A stretch of DNA of 64,000 nucleotides from Macrococcoides epidermidis (GCF_042659445.1 NZ_JBHSSR010000004.1), one strand, 5' to 3'. Shown: positions 52,558-61,475, counted from the stretch's first letter. Numbers and translations are program-made. Notes: generated by a model from the letters alone, not told the origin.

Positions 52558-52767
52558 GCCAAAACAAGCAAAATGGCCCGATTGCAAGAGGGAACCGTGC
52601 CAAAACAAGCAAAATGGCCCGATTNNNNNNNNNNNNNGTGCCAAAACAAGCAAAATGGCCCGATTGCAAGAGAGAACCGTACCAAAACAAGCAAAATGGC
52701 CCGATTGCAAGAGGGAACCGTGCCAAAACAAGCAAAATGGCCCGATTCCAAGTAAGAATCGGGCCAT
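52558..52767. repeat. 41-bp minisatellite with assembly gap
   Basis: Units beginning GCCAAAACAAGCAAAATGGC start at 52558, 52599, 52640, 52681 (first base A) and 52722, exactly 41 bp apart, with a partial last copy. A run of 13 N (52625-52637) replaces precisely the 13 bases needed to keep the period, so the gap is probably inside a unit and the true copy number is uncertain. The last copy forms the left arm of the aur terminator. Confidence 0.92.
52737..52767 (-). terminator. aur terminator
   Basis: ATGGCCCGATTC and GAATCGGGCCAT are a perfect 12-bp stem with loop CAAGTAA; the minus-strand continuation is TTTTGCTTGTTTT. Confidence 0.85.
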
Positions 52768-52788
52768 AATAATTTCTAAAATCAACTA

Positions 52789-54312
52789 CTAGTAAACACC
52801 AACTGCATCCCAAGCTGCTTTAATAGTATTTGCTTCTGTTTGACCGTATAAGTCTAAAGCTGATTGGATTAATGCTTCTTTAGTATCTTTAAAGTTAGAT
52901 GTTGATGTTAAGTAGTAAGATAATGCACGATAATAAATTTGTTCTGCTTTTGATTTATCCATTTTTGTTACAGTGTTGTAGAATGCTTTGTTAGGGATTC
53001 CTGAGTTGATGTGTACGCCACCCCAGTCACCGCTCTTAGTGTTAGGTAAGTATTGGAAGTCATCCATGTGTGATGGTTGATCATAAAGTTCTGGTTGAGA
53101 GAAGCTACGTAATGCATCTCCAGCTCTACCTGGTGTATAAACATCTTCACCCATTAAGAAGTCTGGGTCTACAAAATAACCAAATACGTCAGACATTGAT
53201 TCGTTGATTGCACCTGGTTCATTTTCATAAACAAGTCCTGCTGTGTGCTCAGTTACAGCATGTGTTAATTCATGTGCGATAATATCGTTAGCACCTGATA
53301 ATGAAGTGAAAGTAACACCATCACCATCACCATAAACCATAGCTTCGCCATTCCAGAAAGCATTGTTGTAATTTGAACCATAGTGTACTACAGAATAGAT
53401 TGGAGCCCCATTATCATCATAAGAGTCACGATTGTGAGTATTTTTAAAGTAATCGTATACTACATCGCCATAATAATGTGCATCAACTGCTGCTTTTTGA
53501 CGAGAAGAAGTGAAGTATTTATCTGTATCTCTTACAATGTCAAAATTTGTTTGTGTATTATATGCATCATAAGTTTCAATATTTCCAGTATGTGTAGTAT
53601 CAGCTAGATAGAAGTAACTACCTTCCTGGAAGATATTTAAATTTTTAAATCTGTTATCAACACCGTATCCATAACCTGTTGTTGCAGCATCGAATAACAT
53701 ATTTTGTTTTTTGATAACTTCGCCTGTTTCAGCATCAATTTGTACGTGCCAGTTTGCTGCTTCAGGAGAAACGTAGATTAATTGAACATTGTATACATAT
53801 TTATTTTTATCTGCATTGATTGCCACTTCAGCTTTTTTAACGACTTTACGGTTATCAAGATTTTTCACTTTATCTTTATCAGCACCGACAGCTTTGAATG
53901 CTAAATCAACCGCTTGATCTTGAGATAATTTTTGTGTGTTTGTTGGGTCCACATCTTTTTGGTCAAGTTCACCATTTACATGAACGACTTGATTTTTATC
54001 GTTAACATGAATTTTAATTTCTTTATTTAGAGCTTTTTTACCGTTATTATGAGGCTTTAATGTATAGTGTGTGAATCCTTTGTCGTCTTTTTCTACTTTT
54101 GTAATTTCATATTGTTTATAAAATTTCTTTGCAGCTTTGTCACCTGGTAAAGATTTTAAGAAGTTTTTTGCATCGATTTTAGATTGTACTTTCTGAAGGT
54201 GGTGAAGTGATTTGCTTGTTTCTGTTTTAGCAAAAGCTGTTTCGCCTTGAGTTAAACTTGCTAGTAAAGTCGATGATAATACGATAGCAGGTAAAATGTA
54301 CTTTTTATTCAT
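52789..54312 (-). CDS. aur: Thermolysin-family (M4) metalloprotease, aureolysin-like
   Basis: A 507-residue preproenzyme: signal peptide, FTP/PepSY propeptide (to about residue 205), then mature peptidase with zinc motif HELTH at 347-351 and downstream GAINESMSD. It is a secreted neutral protease that in staphylococci activates other proteases. AAGGAG precedes ATG 54312. A 248-bp AT-rich region (54313-54560) precedes it, with no other gene evident. Confidence 0.93.
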   Translation of the reverse strand: MNKKYILPAIVLSSTLLASLTQGETAFAKTETSKSLHHLQKVQSKIDAKNFLKSLPGDKAAKKFYKQYEITKVEKDDKGFTHYTLKPHNNGKKALNKEIKIHVNDKNQVVHVNGELDQKDVDPTNTQKLSQDQAVDLAFKAVGADKDKVKNLDNRKVVKKAEVAINADKNKYVYNVQLIYVSPEAANWHVQIDAETGEVIKKQNMLFDAATTGYGYGVDNRFKNLNIFQEGSYFYLADTTHTGNIETYDAYNTQTNFDIVRDTDKYFTSSRQKAAVDAHYYGDVVYDYFKNTHNRDSYDDNGAPIYSVVHYGSNYNNAFWNGEAMVYGDGDGVTFTSLSGANDIIAHELTHAVTEHTAGLVYENEPGAINESMSDVFGYFVDPDFLMGEDVYTPGRAGDALRSFSQPELYDQPSHMDDFQYLPNTKSGDWGGVHINSGIPNKAFYNTVTKMDKSKAEQIYYRALSYYLTSTSNFKDTKEALIQSALDLYGQTEANTIKAAWDAVGVY

Positions 54313-54560
54313 TGATAACACTCCTTATTTGTCTAAAATTTAATTACAAGTTTTATTATAAGGATTATCAATTTTAATACACTCGTATACACCGCAATTA
54401 TTTTTACTCAAAAAAGTTAACATGAAAATATTATACTCATCATATGGTTATTTCATAGCAATATTTAAATTTTATATTGAACAAAATCCTTTATTTTTAA
54501 GAGATTTAACAAAATAAACAATTTATTAGATGTTAATTTTAAAAATAAAAAAAGATGCAG

Positions 54561-54938
54561 CTAATTATTAGCTACACCTTTTTCAACATATGCTCGGATC
54601 AATTTACGCTCTTTTTCTCCAATTGTATCAAATGTAAATATACATAATGCTGCTTTGTCTGAAACATTATAATGTTCATCACCACGAGATATTTTAATAA
54701 TAACTACATTAGCTGCACCACGCTCAGTTTTATGCATTACATCAAATTGCCATTCCAAATTTGATCTTTTGGTTTCATCGAGATAACACTGTATACCTGC
54801 GATGAATTCATCATATCCTTTTTCATATTCAACACCGTCATCATAAATGATATTCGTTTGAACATTTTTATCGACGATTTCTTTGATTTTTTCAATATTG
54901 TTGTTCTGCCATGCAGCTAATAAATGTACGTGTGGCAT
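54561..54938 (-). CDS. NTF2-like (SnoaL-type) small protein
   Basis: A 125-residue protein with the NTF2-like start LLAAWQNNNIEKIKEIVDKN and a mid-section YDEFIAGIQCYLDE...WQFDVM. Such folds bind small ligands or act as isomerases. AGGA lies 8 nt before ATG 54938; ATG 54947 overlaps the RBS. Function unknown. Confidence 0.6.
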   Translation of the reverse strand: MPHVHLLAAWQNNNIEKIKEIVDKNVQTNIIYDDGVEYEKGYDEFIAGIQCYLDETKRSNLEWQFDVMHKTERGAANVVIIKISRGDEHYNVSDKAALCIFTFDTIGEKERKLIRAYVEKGVANN

Positions 54939-55069
54939 TTGTCTCATCCTATCTTCTTTTTCTTATTTACACTATATCATAATCTTGAATAGATAATGTT
55001 AATTATTTCATTCCATTTTATTCATGTGGTAAAATAAACTTAAAGAATCAGTAGAGGAGTGAAACACCG

Positions 55070-55240
55070 ATGGAATTTGTTAAATCTCTATTCAAAGCAA
55101 TCTTTATTATATTTTTAGTATTATCTGTTATTGTTACTGCTGGTGCAGCTTTATTTGTTATCAGCTTTAAGAAAGATTTTGAAGATATCGAACGTCGTAC
55201 GAAAGAAATCGTTGCTAAAATTGAATCAGAAAATGTTTAA
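55070..55240 (+). CDS. 56-residue single-span membrane protein
   Basis: MEFVKSLFKAIFIIFLVL starts a membrane helix (about 6-32), followed by an amphipathic charged helix (FEDIERRTKEIVAKIE). GAGGAG lies about 10 nt before the ATG, and a terminator (55238-55263, GACTCT/AGAGTC) follows, so it is a monocistronic short gene. Confidence 0.65.
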   Translation: MEFVKSLFKAIFIIFLVLSVIVTAGAALFVISFKKDFEDIERRTKEIVAKIESENV

Positions 55241-55263
55241 GACTCTGTAATTTAGAGTCTTTT
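55238..55263 (+). terminator. Terminator of the 56-residue protein gene
   Basis: AAGACTCT pairs with AGAGTCTT around GTAATTT, followed by TTTT. Confidence 0.8.
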
Positions 55264-55299
55264 TATTTTGCATAAAATAAATTTATCTGGGGTGTTCAA

Positions 55300-55821
55300 T
55301 TGAGTCCATTACAATCTATTTCACAAGAAGAATTACATGGTTTAGAAGATATTCATTTAGAGCAGGAAATGTCACAGCTGATTCAATTGATGAGAAAACA
55401 AAGACCAGTTATTCATGATATCGTAATAGGGTGTAGTAGGAATAATCTTGATTTGATAAAAGCATATCAGTTTAAATTATTGTGGGAACAATTTGGAGGT
55501 TTAGATGGTACAGGCGGAACTGTGCTTGCAATTGTAAGCTGGAACCCACACTCATCTTCATTTAATAAATATGTTAAACGTATCGCTAGACACATACCAG
55601 ATGGTTTCGTAGCAATCGGAGAAACTAAAGGTTTTGAACAAATTATGAGAAGATTGCATCGTTTCACAGATGTAAAAGCAGATAGAACATTTGTATTTTC
55701 TTCTTTAGAATCTCAGCAGATGATTAATAGTGGGGGTGTCTTTATCTTTGAAGGTATGCAAGGCACTTCAAAACTCGGTACTTATTTTTCAGTTCGTGAT
55801 GGACGAATTCAAATTACATAA
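55300..55821 (+). CDS. Hypothetical protein, unknown family
   Basis: A 173-residue soluble protein (TTG start after GGGGTG). A central IVSWNPHSSSFNKYVKRIARHI region and C-terminal SLESQQMINSGGVFIFEGMQG look like a mixed alpha/beta fold. No signal peptide or membrane helix. I do not recognise it. Confidence 0.65.
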   Translation: MSPLQSISQEELHGLEDIHLEQEMSQLIQLMRKQRPVIHDIVIGCSRNNLDLIKAYQFKLLWEQFGGLDGTGGTVLAIVSWNPHSSSFNKYVKRIARHIPDGFVAIGETKGFEQIMRRLHRFTDVKADRTFVFSSLESQQMINSGGVFIFEGMQGTSKLGTYFSVRDGRIQIT

Positions 55822-55859
55822 ATTAAAACGCACATGCCATAAACATGTGCGTTTTAATT
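55821..55859. terminator. Bidirectional terminator
   Basis: AATTAAAACGCACATG and CATGTGCGTTTTAATT arms, perfect, around CCATAAA. Confidence 0.88.
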
Positions 55860-57163
55860 TAAATAGTATCATCATCACGCTTTTTACGTGTGAAGTACAA
55901 TAATGCAACACCTGCTGTAACGGTCATAAGACCAGCTAACGGTAATAATAAGCTCATTGCCTCACCAGTATGTGGTAAATATTGATCTTCATTATTTGTT
56001 GGTTTATGGTTCGTTGCTGCATTGTTGGTGGAAGTATTATTATATGAACTTTTTTCAGAACGATTATCAGAAGCGCTATCAGATTGATTACTAGAATCGT
56101 TAGTACTGCTGCTATTACGATAGTCTTTATAATTGCTGTCCGAAGCATAGCTGCTATCAGATGCATAGTCATCACTTGATGTGTTTTGTTGTGATGTATG
56201 ATCCGATGTAAATGATGGACGTGTATTTTCTTGACTAGTTGTCGTGCTGGAATAATTATTTGATGAAACATTATTATTACTTTCCGTGCTATATGAACCA
56301 TTTTCGTTACTTGTTGTACCAGACGTGACAGAAGCCTCATTATTACGTTTCATAGGATTTACTGTCGGTTGTTTTACTGGAAGCTGTGATTTTACGTTAC
56401 TATTATTAGTTGAATTACGTGTACGTGAAGACGCTCTATGTGTTACCTCATTAGAGCTATCTTCCTTCTTACTTCTTGCAAGTAACGGTGGTATATCATC
56501 AGGAGATTTGCGGATCGTATCTTTTAGTTGTGAATTTTTAGTTGTCGTTTCAACAGAATGATCTCGTTTAATCGGCTTTGTTTGTGCTTCAAAGATTAAA
56601 AATTTCTCTTCACCAGGTTCAATCTTTACATTATCTGTTTCCGTAGTTTTGTTGTAACTTACTTCATAGATCTTGTTTGGCTCAGTTGTATTAAAAGTTA
56701 CGCTTCCGTTTGATACGTCAGCTTGATCAACAAGCTCTCCATCATATTTTAAATATACAGTGGTACCATCTTCTAAATTTGAAAATGAACGATCTACTGC
56801 ATGAACTTTAATCGTTAGATTATCTTCTGGAAGAGGCGTTTCAGTCACCGGTATCTCTTCTAAAGAAGGTATAACTTCCTCGGGATTAACAACTTCGATA
56901 TTATTCAGTTCACCAGGATTAATTTCATATTCTTGTCCGGCTATTTCAATCACTTTGATATCTTCAGCAATCACTGAATAACCATCATCTAAAGCAGTAA
57001 GAGATTGTTCTTCTTCGTTTATATTGATACTAAAAGGAAGGTCTTTAATAGGTTCATCGTCTTTATCATGAAAATAAAGTACTGTCGGGGTTGCTTCAGC
57101 ATGTGCTGTTGAAACTGTCGTGAGGGAAGCCATAATAGCAAATGATAAAAGTATTTTTTTCAT
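55859..57163 (-). CDS. LPxTG surface protein with Ser/Asn-rich stalk
   Basis: A 434-residue protein: signal peptide (cleaved after HAEA), a folded N-terminal part (about 170 residues, Cna B-like strands such as TVYLKYDGELVDQ), a long Ser/Asn/Thr/Asp-rich stalk, and sorting signal LPHTG with a hydrophobic helix and basic tail. AAGGAG precedes ATG 57163. It is divergent from comX, so the 311-bp region between them is shared and the quorum system may control it (inference). Confidence 0.85.
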   Translation of the reverse strand: MKKILLSFAIMASLTTVSTAHAEATPTVLYFHDKDDEPIKDLPFSININEEEQSLTALDDGYSVIAEDIKVIEIAGQEYEINPGELNNIEVVNPEEVIPSLEEIPVTETPLPEDNLTIKVHAVDRSFSNLEDGTTVYLKYDGELVDQADVSNGSVTFNTTEPNKIYEVSYNKTTETDNVKIEPGEEKFLIFEAQTKPIKRDHSVETTTKNSQLKDTIRKSPDDIPPLLARSKKEDSSNEVTHRASSRTRNSTNNSNVKSQLPVKQPTVNPMKRNNEASVTSGTTSNENGSYSTESNNNVSSNNYSSTTTSQENTRPSFTSDHTSQQNTSSDDYASDSSYASDSNYKDYRNSSSTNDSSNQSDSASDNRSEKSSYNNTSTNNAATNHKPTNNEDQYLPHTGEAMSLLLPLAGLMTVTAGVALLYFTRKKRDDDTI

Positions 57164-57354
57164 ATGGAACTCCTTTTTGCTTGTTGAATATATTATGACA
57201 TAATTCAATTGCAAGTGCTATAGAGTATCCAATAATTCACAATTGATTTAGTAAGTTAAAACGTAATTTATATTGTTTAATATATTGTCATATAAACGTT
57301 GATTTTTCTTTGCTAATACCCATTAAATGGTTATAAAGTGAAAAAAATAAATTG

Positions 57355-57378
57355 ATTACAATGAAATAATATTGTAAT
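57355..57378. promoter_or_regulatory. Perfect inverted repeat upstream of comX
   Basis: ATTACAAT (57355-57362) and ATTGTAAT (57371-57378) are exact reverse complements with an 8-bp centre; arm centres are 16 bp apart. It lies 97 bp before the comX start in an AT-rich 311-bp intergenic region. It is a candidate binding site for the ComA-like regulator, comparable in geometry, though not sequence, to the Bacillus ComA box. A weak TCGAAT-17-TAATAT pair (57405-57433) may be the promoter. Confidence 0.5.
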
Positions 57379-57474
57379 TATTTTGTATTTTTTTTAAAAT
57401 TCTATCGAATTTTTTGAATATTTCGTGTAATATTATATTTGCAATATATCATTTAGTGAATGGAGGAAATGATT

Positions 57475-57654
57475 ATGAGAGAAGAGTTAGAACAAGTTGT
57501 TTTAAAGATGAAAGAAATGAACTTATCTCTAGAAGAATTGTTAAACCAAAACAAAAATTTAGGATTTAGCGAAGACGTAGTAACAGTAATTGACTCTGCT
57601 GCCCAAAAACCTCTTAAGTTCCAATCTTCTAAATATTGGACTGGCGATTTCTAA
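57475..57654 (+). CDS. comX: ComX-like quorum-sensing pheromone precursor
   Basis: A 59-residue peptide precursor without a signal peptide: charged helical N-terminus (MREELEQVVLKMKEMNLSLE), a middle segment LGFSEDVVTVIDSA like the ComX leader, and C-terminal FQSSKYWTGDF with a single Trp at position 55, five from the end. In ComX pheromones a Trp 3-5 residues from the C-terminus is isoprenylated by ComQ and the tail is released. ATG 57475 is preceded by GGAGG 8 nt away; ATG 57460 and 57469 are too close to it. comQ follows immediately. Confidence 0.8.
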   Translation: MREELEQVVLKMKEMNLSLEELLNQNKNLGFSEDVVTVIDSAAQKPLKFQSSKYWTGDF

Positions 57655-57655
57655 A

Positions 57656-58468
57656 GTGATCGATCAATACATTTCGGAATTAATAAAGAAGTTAAATCTT
57701 TCTAAAGATTCCGAAGAGCAATTATTAGTTTATGTAACTAATAAAATCCAGCGAGATAGCTGGGGAAGTTATTACGAAACAATCAACAAATTATTTAATA
57801 AGGGAACACAAGCTGATATGCAAAGAAATTCGGTTGCTATTCAGCTTGTTTTTTGGGCTTTTGATTTAGTCGATGATGTTGTTGATGGAGATTACTTGTT
57901 AGAGTGGATATCTAGAGAGCAACAAATTCTTTTGTCTCATATTACTATGCTTCAAGCTATTCGTTTGTTTAATCAGGAAATTCAAGATGAGGTAATGGCA
58001 CTTATTGTTGATGCAGGGTATGCTGAATTTTTTGATGTAACTTTTGATTTTAATGAAAATCCAAATATTTCTGAAGATGAATATATCAATTTAGTTACGC
58101 AAAAGTCAGGAAACTTAATGCGTTTGATTGGCTTAATCATTGATAAAGACAATGAACCGTTACAATATTTTATGCAAAATGTGGGAATAGCTGCCCAAAT
58201 TAAGAATGATATTGATAGTATCTTATCTGAACACAAGAATGATTTTAATCAGAGAAAAATGTATCTACCATTGATTAAATATATCTTTTTTTCCGGGGAT
58301 AAAAACCTTCAGTATTATTCACGAGAAAATATTTTACAATCGGGTTCACTAGACTACTGCAGATTGTTGTATAATTATTACATTGAAAAAGCATACAGTA
58401 TACTTTTAGATGCTTTTCCCGATAAAACTGAAGGAATAAGGAAATTAAAAGATGAATTCAATTTTTAG
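57656..58468 (+). CDS. comQ: ComQ-like isoprenyl transferase
   Basis: A 270-residue prenyltransferase with the first Asp-rich motif DLVDDVVDGD (DDxxD, residues 73-77 of this start) and second motif IKNDIDS. The fold matches polyprenyl synthases and ComQ, which attaches a farnesyl or geranyl group to the ComX Trp and matures it. GTG 57656 lies one base after the comX stop, so it is translationally coupled; ATG 57590 inside comX is the alternative. Confidence 0.8.
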   Translation: MIDQYISELIKKLNLSKDSEEQLLVYVTNKIQRDSWGSYYETINKLFNKGTQADMQRNSVAIQLVFWAFDLVDDVVDGDYLLEWISREQQILLSHITMLQAIRLFNQEIQDEVMALIVDAGYAEFFDVTFDFNENPNISEDEYINLVTQKSGNLMRLIGLIIDKDNEPLQYFMQNVGIAAQIKNDIDSILSEHKNDFNQRKMYLPLIKYIFFSGDKNLQYYSRENILQSGSLDYCRLLYNYYIEKAYSILLDAFPDKTEGIRKLKDEFNF

Positions 58469-60425
58469 ATTAAAACGTATGTCATTAACAATCTATATAT
58501 CTTTAATTGTTATATCATATATATTTCATTTAAAGTTTTTCTATGCTATCAAATATTCTATATTAACTGTGCAGAATACTGATGATATGACAATTTTAAT
58601 AAGTTGTTCAGCTTGTTTTAACTTTTTCATAAGTATTGTCGTACTTCAAATATTTAATAAATTTGATTCATATGTACTAAAACATTTTTTTATACTTTGC
58701 ATATTACTAGCTAACACTATATCTTTTTCATTTTATGATCCTTTGTTTAAAGGATTCGGAACAACCATGGAAATATTTTTACTGTTTTCTGTATTAGCTA
58801 TGTTATCGAAGTTATTTAGTATCTATCCAGTATTCTCAAGGTCAAATAAATTAAATACATTTTTAAAACTCAATAATTATTTAATTTTTATCCTTTTCAT
58901 TATTGCAATGATACTGAATGTTACGCTTCAGAGAAGTGACTTTGTGTTATTTTCGTTTATTATGCTCATCACAGTGTGCATCATTTTATTGCTGAGTGTA
59001 TTTTATGTGATTTTCTCAATCATTCGTAACTCTCACGGTATGATTCGTCGTGAATTGTATTTTATTCTTGCTTCGCTATTACTTAGTATTTTACCGATGT
59101 TTACACTTAATTTATTTTTGCATTTTTTTAATAGCAGTATTCCTTACTACTATTTATTACCGACACTCATTATTTTCCCATTGTATTTACTTTATTCATT
59201 CTGTAAATTCAAGATAATCGTTTCAGAATCATTTTTATCTATTGTCTTTGGATTGTTTCAGATATGGAATGTGTTAATGCTATGTTCAATGATTGTATTC
59301 TATGTATTTTTCCTTGAGCATCCAATGCTCATCACTGCAATTATCATCCATAGCTTATTGTTGGTTGGATGTGTTGCATTATACTACTTCCGTAACCGTT
59401 ATGCTGTAAAATATCGTGCTGCAAATATTACAAACAATATCAACGAGAATATTTATGATACTTTAATTCAGAACAATATTCAGTTATCTAATTATTATTT
59501 ATTTATTGAAACGCAGGACCAATCTGAACAGTATAAGTTCCCAGCTGGAACATTTAATTATGATGATATCATCTCTAAGACGCATATGATTTATGAGCGT
59601 TCAACGATTGCGATTAATCAACTGCAGGATATTACCGTTTATGTTCATCGTACTGCAATGAATAATGCATTTATCGCTATTCATTCTTCCGAGGTTGAAA
59701 AGTTTAAATATCACGAATTTGTTCATTTATTAGAGCAGTTTGAGTTCTTTATGAAAAACTATTCTACGAAGTTAATGGATGAAGATTATAAGAATCGTAT
59801 TTATTTATCACATGCTGCACTTGAAGAAGAACGCGAACGTTTATCGATTTTCTTACATGATGATATTTTACAGAATATTATTCTCGCATTGAATGAGACG
59901 AAGACTTTAGACAAAGATGGAAGTCGTGCGCATATTGAAGAGATTCTGGATGAATCAATCTATGCGATTCGTGAAGCATGTGAGGATCTGTTTCCTGCAG
60001 ATTTAGACGACTTTGGATTAAATGAGAGTTTAAATAGTTTAATTCGTCGTCATCTGTATGAATCAATCATTGATATCCAGCTGGATTATCAGGAAAGCAA
60101 CGTTATAATTGATAAACTCATAAAAATCAGCAGTTATCGTATGATTAAAGAATTGATCAACAATGCGATAAAACATGCCGATGCTAAACATATTAAAGTT
60201 GAAGTGGTTGAATCAATCTCATCTTTATCATTTAAAGTTTCGGATGATGGTAAAGGTATCCCGTATCATAACGTATCAGATATTTTAGTAAGAGGATCTA
60301 ACAATGGATTAAAGTACTTGATAAACCAGGTCAACTTGTTTGATGGTGCTGTAGAATTTTCGGTGTTTGACGAAAATGCATACAGACAAGGTCTTATTGT
60401 AAGTGTTACATTGCCGTTAGAATAG
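58452..60425 (+). CDS. comP: ComP-like membrane sensor histidine kinase
   Basis: A 657-residue kinase: about 8-10 membrane helices in the first 330 residues, a linker, then HisKA_3 H-box with His469 (FLHDDILQNI), and HATPase motifs NNAIKHA, SDDGKGI and NGLKYLINQ. It should bind the modified ComX at the outer face and phosphorylate ComA. It overlaps comQ by 17 nt, shorter than Bacillus ComP (769). Confidence 0.85.
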   Translation: MNSIFRLKRMSLTIYISLIVISYIFHLKFFYAIKYSILTVQNTDDMTILISCSACFNFFISIVVLQIFNKFDSYVLKHFFILCILLANTISFSFYDPLFKGFGTTMEIFLLFSVLAMLSKLFSIYPVFSRSNKLNTFLKLNNYLIFILFIIAMILNVTLQRSDFVLFSFIMLITVCIILLLSVFYVIFSIIRNSHGMIRRELYFILASLLLSILPMFTLNLFLHFFNSSIPYYYLLPTLIIFPLYLLYSFCKFKIIVSESFLSIVFGLFQIWNVLMLCSMIVFYVFFLEHPMLITAIIIHSLLLVGCVALYYFRNRYAVKYRAANITNNINENIYDTLIQNNIQLSNYYLFIETQDQSEQYKFPAGTFNYDDIISKTHMIYERSTIAINQLQDITVYVHRTAMNNAFIAIHSSEVEKFKYHEFVHLLEQFEFFMKNYSTKLMDEDYKNRIYLSHAALEEERERLSIFLHDDILQNIILALNETKTLDKDGSRAHIEEILDESIYAIREACEDLFPADLDDFGLNESLNSLIRRHLYESIIDIQLDYQESNVIIDKLIKISSYRMIKELINNAIKHADAKHIKVEVVESISSLSFKVSDDGKGIPYHNVSDILVRGSNNGLKYLINQVNLFDGAVEFSVFDENAYRQGLIVSVTLPLE

Positions 60426-60435
60426 AGGTGGTTTC

Positions 60436-61047
60436 ATGGTAAAAATTATTATACTTGATGACCATGAATTATTCGGTCACGGGGTTGCCAAAATTATTGA
60501 GGCGGAAGACGATTTGTCAGTGTTAAAAGTATTTACAGATCCGAATCTGCTTACGCATTATATTAAAACGCTACAGCCTAATATTGTGCTGTGTGATATT
60601 AAAATAAAAGATGTGAATGGTTTAAACATCGTAAAGACGTATTCTAAAAAATATCCGAACGTAAAGTTTATTATGCTCAGTGGGTACAACTTAGAAGAGT
60701 ATAAGATTAAAGCTTATGAAAATGGTGCGGTTGGATTCATTTTAAAGGATGAATCTACGGATAAACTTGTAGATGGTATCCGTGCAGTTTATTATTTTAA
60801 TCAAAATTTAAAGCATGATATGGTTTTAGCGAAACCTTTGCTGAGTGATCAAGAGAAAGAAATTTTGCGAATGATTGCTAAAGATATGAAAAATCAGGAA
60901 ATCAGTGAAGCTTTATTTATCAGTAAGCGTACGGTTGAATATCACATTACGAAGCTGATTAGAAAGCTTGGTGTGGAATCAAGGTTAGGTGCTGTAATTA
61001 AAGGGATAAAGCTAGGGATTATTGAAGAAAGTGAAACGAAAATATAG
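60436..61047 (+). CDS. comA: ComA-like NarL/LuxR-type response regulator
   Basis: A 203-residue regulator: receiver domain with LDDHELFG and phosphoacceptor Asp54 (VLCDIKIKD), and a C-terminal LuxR-type HTH (LSDQEKEILRMIAKDMKNQE). It starts 10 nt after comP, with GAGGTGG upstream, and ends at a strong terminator. DNA target is unknown; the palindrome at 57355 is a candidate. Confidence 0.87.
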   Translation: MVKIIILDDHELFGHGVAKIIEAEDDLSVLKVFTDPNLLTHYIKTLQPNIVLCDIKIKDVNGLNIVKTYSKKYPNVKFIMLSGYNLEEYKIKAYENGAVGFILKDESTDKLVDGIRAVYYFNQNLKHDMVLAKPLLSDQEKEILRMIAKDMKNQEISEALFISKRTVEYHITKLIRKLGVESRLGAVIKGIKLGIIEESETKI

Positions 61048-61074
61048 ACGCAGGACATTGTCCTGCGTTTTTTC
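61048..61074 (+). terminator. Terminator of the comXQPA operon
   Basis: ACGCAGGAC pairs with GTCCTGCGT around ATT, followed by TTTTTT; stem starts directly after the comA stop. Confidence 0.92.
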
Positions 61075-61475
61075 TAATGGGTGTAAATATTGATGATATC
61101 CATAAATGAAATAAAGAAAGTCTGATGATTACTTGTCACAGAACCGATAATAATGGCTGCCCATTGATCTATTTTCTCTATCGTCATATCGACAGACTGA
61201 ATATAACCATCCATATAGTATTCGATTGTCACATCCTGATGTTTAGCAAGTGCAATGTGCAATGTTTCATTGATTTCCTGCACACGGTCTTCAGAAAGCT
61301 CTGGCCGTTCAACTTTATTTTGATTTTCTATTTGTCGTCGTACATCGGCAAATTGTTGTGGCATCGTAGCAAATGGCGCCCATTTAATCATACCGCGCCC
61401 TTTAGGAATGTTGCGGTTCAGTTGCTCCGGTTCAACTTTTCTGTAATCAGTTTCGCCATAGATAGGGTGGATCAT
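61074..61475 (-). CDS. yolD: YolD-like protein, LexA-controlled
   Basis: A 133-residue YolD-family protein: GRGMIKWAPFATMPQQF and a C-terminal beta region (VTIEYYMDGYIQSVDMTIEKID) are typical. YolD proteins accompany Y-family DNA polymerases (UvrX/DinB-like) in SOS operons; here it stands alone. The start is ATG 61475 with AAGGA upstream, which discards the 46 preceding residues that read into the terminator. Confidence 0.85.
   Translation of the reverse strand: MIHPIYGETDYRKVEPEQLNRNIPKGRGMIKWAPFATMPQQFADVRRQIENQNKVERPELSEDRVQEINETLHIALAKHQDVTIEYYMDGYIQSVDMTIEKIDQWAAIIIGSVTSNHQTFFISFMDIINIYTH

Noticed and set aside
52558..52767. CRISPR array
   Set aside because: The whole 41-bp unit repeats without unique spacers, and no cas gene is near. 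It is a minisatellite.
52496..52813. Several overlapping reading frames with repeated residues in the 41-bp array (for example CFGTVPSCN)
   Set aside because: They arise from a 41-bp repeat that is not a multiple of three, contain the N gap, lack RBSs and occur on both strands. They are products of the repeat, not genes.
57590..57655. Longer ComQ start at ATG 57590
   Set aside because: It lies inside comX in another frame with no RBS before it; the GTG right after the comX stop fits coupled translation better. Kept as an alternative.
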